Shown one piece after another: positions 55,215 to 64,000 of a stretch of 64,000 nt of DNA. A program made the translations under genes and the position numbers. Source of the DNA: Maratus speciosus (lineage: Eukaryota; Arthropoda; Arachnida; Araneae; Salticidae). How positions within the stretch are numbered: the first letter of the stretch is position 1; each line of letters starts with the position of its first letter. The notes beneath the pieces were generated by a model. The model did no database searches. It saw nothing but the letters and a program-made list of their open reading frames with translations, and was not told where the DNA came from. The stretch is from the NCBI GenBank assembly GCA_963932465.1, contig OZ010786.1:593391038-593455037 (forward strand), read 5' to 3'.

Positions 55215-57560
55215 TTAGTCCTTTTTTATTTTGACCTTTTTAATTTTGTGATATTTTCCTGCAACTGATGAAATTTCTTGATTTTCTTCCCTGTTGACTG
55301 ACGAATTATGTTTTTCTCCTGTAACTGTTTGACGAATTTCACATTTTTTTCTGCAGCCAACTGTAAAATTTCACGATTGTTTCTCATGATTGCCTGCTGA
55401 ATTTCATGTTGTTTTCCTGTGACCAATTGACGAATTTCACAATATTTTAAAGCAATCGACTGAAGGGTTTCTAGATTTTTTTTTCCCCATTAATCGACGG
55501 TTGAATTTCTCAGTTTTTTTTCAGGTGATTCAATGAGAATTTTTGCAATTTTTTCCCCGCAATCAACTGATAAATTTTGTGATATTTTATTTCAGAACAA
55601 ATGTTTTGTAATCCCACATCTGCCATCTTGGATTATTTTCTTGGCGTGAATTAAAAATGTTTTTTAATTAATAGTTATAATGATTATATTTCAGTTTTTT
55701 CAATGTTATATTAATCTATCAACAATATTTAACCATTGGCGACATTTACTACTTGGCGAAAAAGGAGTTTTCATGCAAGAAAAAAATCAAAGATGGCAAA
55801 TGCGGGATTATAATACATCTAAACCATACCGATTGGCGTATATTGCATTTTTCCTTGCGGCTGATTGGCAAAACTCGTGTGATTTTTTTCACATATCCGG
55901 TTTATGAATTTTGCCGATTTTCTTCTTAGCTAATCAACAAACTTCATTTTTTCCCATAAACAGTTGTTGAATTTTTTTTTTTTCATATGGTCGCTGACTG
56001 AATTTCACAGATTTTCTCTGCGGCTGATCAAAGAATTTCATTCCCAAAGCTGAATACTTTGCAATGTTCTGCAATGTACTTCAGCTAATCAAATGTTCTG
56101 TGTGAATTAAAAAAAAAAAAGTCACAGGAAAATTTTCTTTATATATGAAGAAGTGCAATTGCATCTTTTATAGAAATGCAAAAGACATTTCATAAAACCC
56201 TGACATACTCACGCGAATGAAATTATTGGTGAATTTTGTGATTTCTTCCCCCCCCCCCCCCTAATCGAATGGTAATTTAGCGGGGGTTTTTTCCAACAAT
56301 CGATTGATGATTTTCGAATTATTTCAGATTTTTCCCTCTGTCAACTGGCGAATTTGGCCTTTTTTCTCTGACCAAATCGATGAATTTCACAATTTTTCTC
56401 TTGCGATTGGGTGAAGAATTTTGATATATTTTCCACAATTCATTGACGAATTTTGCATTTTTTAACCACGACAGGTGGGTGAATTTTGTGATATTTTTCA
56501 TTAACTTTTTGGCGAAAATCGTAGTTATTTTTCACATGACCAATCCATGAATTTCATGTTTTTTTACCGAAGACTGATTGGCAAATGTTCCAATTTTTTC
56601 TTGCGACAGATGGAAACAATCGTTGGTTTTTTCCACGACTGATCGAAGAATTTCGTGAATTTTCTGACAACTTCAGAGTTTTTTTTACATGCGACTGATA
56701 AGCGAATTTCATTATATTTTCTTTTTACTGATTAGCAAATTTTTTCTCTTTTTCGTGTAAACGGTTGGTAAAAAATCCTTTTTTTTTGCAACCGATCGAC
56801 GAATTTCGCATTCTACTGCGACAGATCGGTGAATATCGTGATTATTTTCTCACGGTCTACTGGTGAACTTTGTCGCTTTTCTGCGACTGATTGGCCAAAT
56901 CTTCATGGGGTTTTTTTTGCACGACTGATGGACTAATTCTATTTTTTTTCGATAATACACCGACGAATTTCACTTTTTTTTTTTTTCCTGTAACCGATTT
57001 TAAAATTTTGCGATATTTCCCTTGAACCAGTAAGCAAGTCTTGACACAGATTGGAGAAAGTCGTGAGTTTTTTTCCGCTACTGATCTATGAATTTCGCAG
57101 ATTCTTCTGACAATCTTCACGATTTTTTTTTTAACCGCAACCGATTGACAATTTTCACGAATTTTTCCTTTTAACATAGCAAATTTTGAGGCTTTTTCTT
57201 GCGAACGATTAGAGAAGATCGTAGTTTTTTTTTCGCTGTTTCTTCTAGAGGTGCACTGACAAATTTTGCGTTTTTTTACCTGCAACCGATTGGCGAAAAT
57301 CGTGGATTTTTTTCTCGCAACTGTTCGTCGAATTTTGTATGTTTTTCCACAGCAAGCTAAAGGATTTCATTAATTGTTCTCCATGACTGACGAATTGAAC
57401 GAGTTTTCTTGCGACCGATTGATGAATTTTGCAATCTTTTTAAATAAACGATTAAAGAGTTTGCCATTTTTTTTTTTTTTTTCCTTGCCATTGAGTGACA
57501 AATTTTGCAATTTTTCCTACAATTGAATGGTGGATTTTCGTGAAAATGAAAATTTGAAAT
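55215..57560 (-). repeat. Degenerate minisatellite, about 45-bp unit, open mainly on minus strand
   Basis: Roughly fifty loose copies of a unit like TTTTTTCTGCGACTGATTGA followed by CGAATTTCACGA. Read on the minus strand, the unit gives a 14-16-residue pattern close to K-x-R-E-I-x-Q-S-V-A-x-K-K, seen in open frames at 55226-55426, 56319-56501, 56857-57285 (142 codons) and 57357-57590. Unit length varies and frames are not kept over the whole block. There is no start context or neighbour to suggest an expressed gene; it may be a decayed coding repeat or pure satellite with an accidental frame. Confidence 0.7.
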
Positions 57561-57599
57561 GTTCTGCAGTGAAGTCAATGTATGGCACATTTATAATCA

Positions 57600-58080
57600 T
57601 ATTCTGCTTTGGGGAATTTTATTATGTCTTACTTTTCAGATTTTTTTTTTATTGCAGTATTTTCATCATTTTAGATTGAATTTTTTTACGGAGCCTTTCG
57701 ATAAATATTATTTGTAATATATAAAAATTTCAAGGGAGTTGGGGGCACAATACTAGTCCCAAAGAGGGGCACTTTTCTAACTTTTACCGACACCTGTCAT
57801 ATAACATACTGTTGGAAAGACGTGTGACCTCTTATTCATGTTATGTGCATCTGATGCCCCTCTGCCTACTTTGCTCCCTCTGAGGGGGCAGTTTTCTAAA
57901 TTTTGCCGAAACCCCTCATGTGACATATTGTCGAAACGGCCTGTGACTACTTATTCATGTTATACACATCCGATGTCCCTGCCCCCACTTTGCTCCTCCT
58001 AAGGGGGCACTTTTCTAAATTTTGCTAACACCCCTCATGTAACATATTGTAGGAAAGGCCTGTGACCACTTATTCATGTT
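57600..58080. repeat. Satellite leader and first ~119-bp monomers
   Basis: A leader (GGAGCCTTTCGATAAATATT near 57695) is followed by three monomers with GGGGGCACTTTTCTAAATTT, ACCCCTCATGTGACATATTG, GGAAAGGCCTGTGACTACTT and ATTCATGTTATGCACATC. The array is cut at TTCATGTT by the hAT-like element and resumes at 61692. Confidence 0.9.
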
Positions 58081-61000
58081 TAGTGATGGGCGATTCTCGA
58101 AAATTCGACAATCGAGAAAAATCGTCATCGTAAAAAATCACAATCGATACAGCCATCGATTAATTCCTAGAATCTACAATCGAGATGTTTTACAATCGAT
58201 TATAACGAGAGAAGCTAAAAACAATTGTTGGAAAATTTAGCTATTATTCTGGCCGAAAATTTCATAGTAGTGATAGGGTTTGCCCGATAATTCTGCTATC
58301 GCAATTATTTGCTCCTGATTTATGCTGAAGGGGTTACTTCAGTCAAGTGAAAAGACCTGCTCGCTAATGCTAATCTTATGGAAGAAAAATGAATGGTAAA
58401 AAAACCAAACCATTGAATAAGAAAAAAAAAAAAAAGAACAAGTGAAGCGTGTGATTAGAGCCAGACAAATGAAGAGGGGCCCGATGGGCCACAGCTGGTC
58501 CAGAATGAGTGCCCAAGTAGTCAGAATGGATCAAGAACTTGGAGAATAGTATCTACAATGAAGAAAAACAATGAGACAAAATATTATGAAAAACAGATGA
58601 AAAATACCAATAGCCTGAGGCTAAAAGTAAAATGTCTCACTGGGCGGTGTCCCCTGGTGGTAGTAAAAATAAAATTGATACAAGAAGATAGGGAAGAGTG
58701 AAAAGACTTTATTTTGTGAATTTTATAATTTTTGGACAAACAGTATACTAAAGGTTTGAAGAAACAAAATGTTAAAGCTCCCTCTTGAGGCGAAGAAAGG
58801 AGTTAAAATTAAGAAACATATGTCCATATTTTTTATTCGATTTTAGACACAATTTGATGTTAGTCTTATAATTTCCCTATGAGTGGAAGATACCGTACCA
58901 GAGTACGGAAAAAACCGCCGCTAAGTATATTCCTTTAGAGCATTTTAAGCGCAGGGGTCTAAAATTCGGTGGATTGACAAAAGAAAGGTAGATTTAGAAA
59001 GGTTATGAGATTACCCTTATTTTAATATGTTACATGAGTGGGGTAAAATAATTTTAAAAAATCCTCTTTCCTGAGGCGACACTTAAAATCTTGAAAACAC
59101 ATAATTTGCAGTGCAGTTTTGTTTTAACAATAGCATTTTAACATTAAGAGATATGGGACAGCTTAGGAGGGCTAAAATAAGAGAAACATTGAAAATCAAA
59201 AACAAACTGGCGCCAAATTCATTAGAAAACTTCTATATCAACAACTGAAACCCGAACTGATAACATAAACCACTATGCCTCCTAACCCATATTGCTTAAT
59301 AACAATAGCGAATGGAAAAGAACGTGTACTCCTTTGGGAAATCATGACTTACACCAGAAGCGCGGTAAGTTTGACTCTTCTGAAAGCTTCCTTTCTCTCG
59401 AAGTGCGACGTTGCGAGAGCTCTCTCTCGCACTTCGAGATCTAATTTCTGGACGCAAACCGCTCGTTTATCTCGAGGAGACATTTTGCTCGAGGGCAAAC
59501 CTTTCGCTTACTTCGAGGTATCTCACCGATTGTAACTCATTGCTTCCTTCGTCACTTCTCGTTTCTCGCTCTCGGTCTCTGTTCAACATTTCATATGACA
59601 TTGTCGAGAATGAGAAATCAGTTTTCGTCCTTTCTCGAAATGTTACTCTCGATGGTTGTCATTTCACTCTTGGCCAAGAAGGGCCGAGAAGAGATATCGA
59701 GGGGCAAGCTGGAGAAAGAAATGGGCATGACAATGAGCTGTGAAATGAAGCTTTAATTTTCAATGCTTTTCTTATTTTAGCCCTACCAAGCTGTCACATA
59801 CCTGGAGCCCTCCGATAAATATTATTTATTAAATATAAAAATTTCAAAGAGGAAGGTGGGTCGGGAGAATTCCGAGGACGTGAGAGTGGGCGGGGCGCAA
59901 TTTAAAACATTTTACCGAACTCTTCCTGTGACATATTATCGAAAAGCCCTTTCACAACTCTTTCATATTATGAACCTTTCTTCTCCCGAAGGTGAAATTC
60001 GGGAGGTAGTGAGGGGGCGAACAAATTTTTAAAACCGTAGCCGATTTCTATGATAAATTTAAATAACATTTTAGATGTGAGTTTTTTATGAAGTCTTCCA
60101 ATAAATATTATTTACTGAAGATAAAAATTTTAAAGTGGGGGCTGCGTGAATTCCGTTGCGAAAGAGTGGGCCCAAGGGGGGAGGGGGAGCAATTTTCAAA
60201 GTTTTTTTGGACCGGTCATGTGATATGTTATCGGAAAGCTCTCGTATGACTCTTTCATATTATGAGACTTTCTTCCTCCCCTCCCCAATTTGGCCCCCAC
60301 TGCGGGGGGTAGTTTTTTTGTTTTATCATTTTAGATCGGATTTTTTTTTATGGAGCCCTCTGATAAATATTACTTAAAATATATGACATTTCAGGACACT
60401 TTTCTAAATTTAGCCAAGACCCCTCATGTGGCATATCGTTCGAAAGGTTTGTGACTACTTATTGATGTTATGCACTTCCGGTGGCCGTCCCCCACTTTGC
60501 CCCCCGGGGGACACTTTTCCAAATTTAGCCAAGACCCCTCATGTGAGGTATCATTGGAAAGGTCTGTGACTACTTATTGATGTTATGCACCTCCGGTGAC
60601 AGTCCCCCACACTTTGCCCCCCCCGGGGGGCATTTTTCCAAATTTAATCAAGACCCTTCATGTGAGATATAGTTGGAAAAGTCTGTGACTACTCATTGAT
60701 GTTATGCCCCTATGGTGTTCGTCCCCACAACTTTGCCCCCCCCCCCGGGGACACTTTTCCAAATTTAGCCAAGACCCCTCATGTAAGATATCGTTGGAAA
60801 GGTTTGTGACTACTTATTGATGTTATGCACCTATGATGTTCGTCCCCCCACTTCCCCCCCCCCCCCCGGGAGACACTTTTTGAAATTTAGCCAAGACCCC
60901 TCATGTGAGATATCGTTGGAAAGGTCTGTGACTACTTATTGATGTTATGCTCCTCCGGTGACACCCCCCCCCCTCCCGGAGGACACTTTTTCAAATTTAG

Positions 61001-61691
61001 CCAAGACCCCACATGTGAGATATCGTTGGAAAGGTCTATGACTACTTATTGATGTTATGCTCCTCCGGTGTCTGTCCCCCCCACTTCCCCCCCGGGAGAC
61101 ACTTTTACAAATTTAGCGAAGACCCCACATGTGATATATCGTTGGAATGGTCTGTGACCACTTACTCATGTTATCCACCTCCCGCAACCCTCCCCACACT
61201 TTGCCCCCACGAAAAGGGCATTTTTATAAATTCAGATCCATACCCCTCGTGTGATGGTTCGAAAGGCCTGAAGACTTGTGACGACTTCGTATCATGCAGC
61301 TACTTTGCCCCTCCGCTCACTTTGACCCCTCCCCCCGAGATTCGTTCGTTTCGATAATAAATATTTTTTACAAGATTTTGTAGAGCGTGCACACCACGCC
61401 TGCTATACGATGTCGTATATAGCGGGTAACCTGTTCGTGATTTCATATTACAAGATTACGTATAACTTAGGGGCCCCGATTAAAGGAGGGGCCCACTAGC
61501 GGGTGAAGTCACCTTGTCTTTATTAACACCGACTCATTCCAGTTTACTCGCAGACGATTCTTGATAAAATGTATGACGTATATAATATATGATGTATAAA
61601 AACTGGAGTCATCGAGTAAAAATTTACACAATCGAAAAATATCGAGATGTCCATACAATCGAGAAAAACATCTCGTTATCGCCCATCACTA
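58081..61691. mobile_element. hAT-like non-autonomous element, 3.6 kb, inside the satellite
   Basis: Ends TAGTGATGGGCGAT are inverse (58081 and 61691), followed by repeated CTCGATTGT-type subterminal motifs (for example 58111, 58180, 61655). The 8-bp TTCATGTT is duplicated exactly at 58073-58080 and 61692-61699. No hAT transposase was found; open frames at 59275-59743 are rich in TTTCTCG/TCTCGA repeats and unrecognised. From about 59800 the element carries three leader repeats (GAGCCCTCCGATAAATATTA type) and its own diverged satellite array (60391-61340). Confidence 0.85.
60391..61340. repeat. Diverged satellite array carried inside the hAT-like element
   Basis: About eight monomers of roughly 119 bp with TTTAGCCAAGACCCCTCATG, GAGATATCGTTGGAAAGGTC and TGTGACTACTTATTGATGTT. 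They are recognisably related to the outer monomers but share their own differences (TTTAGCCAAGAC for TTTTGCCGAAAC; TTGATG for TTCATG). Long C-runs sit at the same place in each monomer. Confidence 0.88.
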
Positions 61692-63140
61692 TTCATGTTA
61701 TGCACATCTGATGCCCCCCGCCCACTTTGCTCCCCCCTCAGGGGGCAGTTTTCTAAATTTTGCCGAAACCCCTCATGTGACATATTGTCGGAAAGGCCTG
61801 GGGCTACTTATTCATGTTATGCACATCTGTTGCCCCTACGCCTACTTTGCTCCCCCCTGAGGGGGCAGTTTTCTAAATTTTGCCGAAACCCCTCATGTGA
61901 CACATTGTCAGAACGGCCTGTGACTACTTATTCTTGTTATACACATCCAATGTCCCTGCCCCCACTTTGCTCCCCCTGAGGGGGCACTTTTCTAAATTTT
62001 GCTAACACCCTTCATGTGACATATTGTAGGAAAGGCCTCTGACCACTTATTCATGTTATGCACATCTGATGCCCCCCGCCCACTTTGCTCCCCCCTCAGG
62101 GGGCAGTTTTCTAAATTTTGCCGAAACCCCTCACGTGACATATTGTCGGAAAGGCCTGGGGCTACTTATTCATGTTATGCACATCTGTTGCCCCTCCGCC
62201 TACTTTGCTCCCCCCTGAGGGGGCAGTTTTCTAAATTTTGCCGAAACCCCTCATGTGACACATTGTCGGAACGGCCTGTGACTACTTATTCATGCTATAC
62301 ACATCTGATGTCCCTGCCCCCACTTTGCTCCCCCTGAGGGGGCACTTTTCTAAATTTTGCTAACACCCCTCATGTGACATATTGTCGGAACGGCCTGTGA
62401 ATACTTATTCATGTTATACACATCCGATGTCCCTGCCCCCACTTTGCTCCCCCTGAGGGGGCACTTTTCTAAATTTTGCTAACACCCCTCATGTGACATA
62501 TTGTAGGAAAGGCCTGTGACCACTTATTCATGTTATGCACATCTGATGCCCCCCCGCCCACTTTGCTCCCCCCTCAGGGGGCAGTTTTCTAAATTTTGCC
62601 GAAACCCCTCATGTGACATATTGTCGGAAAGGCCTGGGACTACTTATTCATGTTATGCACATCTGTTGCCCCTCCGCCTACTTTGCTCCCCCCTGAGGGG
62701 GCAGTTTTCTAAATTTTGCCGAAACCCCTCCTGTGACATATTGTCGGAACGGCCTGTGACTACTTATTCATGTTATACACATCCGATGTGCCTGCCCCCA
62801 CTTTGCTCCCCCCGAGGGGGCTCTTTTCTAAATTTTGCTGACACCCCTCATGTGACATATTGTAGGAAAGGCCTGTGAGCACTTATTCATGTTATGCACA
62901 TCTGATGTCCCTCCGCCCACTTTGCTCCCCCATGAGGGGGCTGTTTTCTAAATTTTGTCGAAACGCCTCATATGACATAGTGTTGGAATGGCCTATAACT
63001 AATTGTTCATGTTATACACATCTGATGTCCCTGACCCCTCTTTGCATCCCCCCCTGAGGAGGCACTTTTATCAATTTTGCCAGCACACCTTGTGACATTG
63101 TTGGAACGGCCTGTGATCACTTATTTATTTTATGCACCTC
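61692..63140. repeat. ~119-bp satellite with three-monomer higher-order pattern
   Basis: Three monomer types can be told apart: A (CTCAGGGGGCAG; ends GGGGCTACTT or GGGACTACTT), B (GTTGCCCCTNCGCCTACTT; CTGAGGGGGCAG) and C (ATACACATCCGATG, GGGGGCACTTTTC, TTGCTAACACCC). The order from 61692 is A-B-C, A-B-C-C, A-B-C, then a more diverged A-like and a last one that fade out near 63140. The step between A monomers is 358 bp, or 477 bp where C is doubled. A-B junctions keep frame (120 bp), which creates long but meaningless open frames. Confidence 0.9.
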
Positions 63141-63169
63141 CAGTGTTCCTTCTACCACTTCACTGGCTT

Positions 63170-63475
63170 ATCTTTCAGGAAAACCACTGTTATTTAAGAC
63201 AAAAGCAGGCTGTACAGTGATACTACATGATTTTATGTAAAGAGAAGACACGGGTTTTTTACTTAAAGGGAAACTTCAGGTATTTCGGACAACATGGTAA
63301 GGGAATGCGCAGGTTTGTTTACCTAAAGGAAAGCTGAAGGTATTTCGGACAAAAAAAGTGGGGGGTTAATTCAGGTTTTTTGCCTAAAGGAAACCCGCAG
63401 ATTTTTTTGTCCGAAATACCTTCAGTTTTCCTGAATGTTTTTTTTAAAGGTTTTTTGCTGACTTTTTTACCTGGG
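63170..63475. repeat. Repeat with internal hairpin, same end as 48941
   Basis: GAAGGTATTTCGGACAAAAA near 63337 is answered by TTTTTGTCCGAAATACCTTC near 63402. The right end CTTTTTTACCTGGGATC is the inverse of the end at 48941. Confidence 0.55.
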
Positions 63476-63505
63476 ATCTCACACAAGCTTTGAATTATTA
63501 TTTAA

Positions 63506-63822
63506 CCAGTTGAGTGCGGAACAGCGCGACAGCGCTCCTCTTGTTATTTGCCAAAATTTCTGGAAGCGCAATAGCGCTATACTCCACTTGTTATGTGCCA
63601 CAATTGCGAGATGCACGATAGCGGTCATTTTAGTTTATGCTAAAATTGCGGAGAGAGTGATAGTGCTCCTATTTGTTGTTGATGTGCATTTAAGTTGGTT
63701 GCACTAGCGAAGCGTGCGATTTCTGTATACATCGTCGGCTTACAAGTAATTTTTTACTATACAACACATACACATTCGCATTTTTGTCATATATCCACAA
63801 GATTTGTTCCGCACTCAAACGG
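63506..63822. mobile_element. TTAA-type MITE with internal 45-bp repeats, 317 bp
   Basis: Ends CCAGTTGAGTGCGGAAC and GTTCCGCACTCAAACGG; TTAA at 63502-63505, TTAG at 63823-63826. Four units of about 45 bp (AGCGCGACAGCGCTCC type, then TTGTTATNTGCCAAAATT) lie next to the left end. The open frame 63510-63707 across these units is a by-product. Confidence 0.75.
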
Positions 63823-63849
63823 TTAGTCCATTCGGAGGCTAACGTCCTA

Positions 63850-64000
63850 TTAAGTGGTCACTGGACTCTTAAAGTTTTAAAATTTTCGAAACTTTATTTT
63901 TTTTATATATGTTAAACTCGTATCTTTTCTGAGTATTTTGGTATAATTGTTTCCTTGAAATTCCCTGTAGAACAGAAGTTATGGCTTTTAGAATTATACC
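63850..64000. repeat. Dispersed repeat, second copy, truncated by window end
   Basis: Matches 16075-16235 in the same orientation (CTCTTAAAG, ATTTCCTTGAAATTCC-like, AACAGAAGTTATGGCT). Continues past the window. Confidence 0.65.

Noticed and set aside
61647..63057. Long open frames over the satellite (for example 110, 94 and 120 codons with repeating SKFCRNPSCDILSERP)
   Set aside because: They follow the 119-120-bp monomers exactly and break wherever a monomer is 119 bp; no start context, and the same frames do not persist in the diverged inner array.
63510..63707. 65-codon frame at the window end
   Set aside because: It lies on the 45-bp repeats of a TTAA MITE and starts next to the terminal repeat.

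Overview
This is a strongly AT-rich stretch of animal (eukaryotic) DNA. The repeat content (a jockey-type LINE, mariner, pogo/Tigger, piggyBac and hAT elements, tRNA-derived SINEs, foldback elements and satellites) points to an arthropod, possibly an arachnid or insect; the species cannot be fixed from the sequence. I found no convincing host protein-coding gene, rRNA or functional tRNA. The window reads as gene-poor, transposon-rich DNA in which most insertions are old and broken and many sit inside one another.

Layout. 1-6022: three tandem palindromic units (111-4342), the first split by a 3.3 kb pogo/jerky-like DDE transposon whose gene is in turn split by a 208-bp TTAA MITE; then a TA-flanked element with many copies of a 12-bp motif (4368-6022). 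7360-10574: a TTAA element and a Tigger-like element with a decayed transposase. 11569-15915: MITEs, a pogo-like transposase pseudogene, and two oppositely oriented fragments of an uncharacterised arthropod repeat protein. 17688-23359: a four-level nest (hAT-like shell, TA-flanked element, then two TTAA elements, a foldback, a hAT MITE and a full-length mariner). 24700-29216: TIR elements, a large palindrome, a SINE with a perfect target duplication, and an internally deleted mariner that keeps a 65-codon open frame. 29640-34090: a tandem array with three insertions. 34469-42717: TTAA MITEs, tandem repeats and a 1.7 kb foldback. 43331-48502: a nearly complete jockey-type LINE. 48588-55214: MITEs, two SINE-like sequences, a hAT-like MITE and a pogo remnant. 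55215-57560: a degenerate minisatellite. 57600-63140: a ~119-bp satellite with a three-monomer higher-order pattern, interrupted by a 3.6 kb hAT-like element with 8-bp target duplication that itself carries a diverged copy of the array. 63506-63822: one more TTAA MITE.

The elements form dependency groups. Nine or more TTAA-flanked elements of about 200-500 bp look like non-autonomous piggyBac passengers, and one 1.07 kb TTAA element still holds the C-terminal part of a piggyBac transposase. CAGGG/CAGTG-ended elements with near 8-bp duplications look like hAT passengers. Repeat copies without the insertion, elsewhere in the window, serve as empty sites for several of these insertions, which makes target duplications and insertion order readable from the sequence alone. 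All boundaries were set by eye; no alignment or database search was run.
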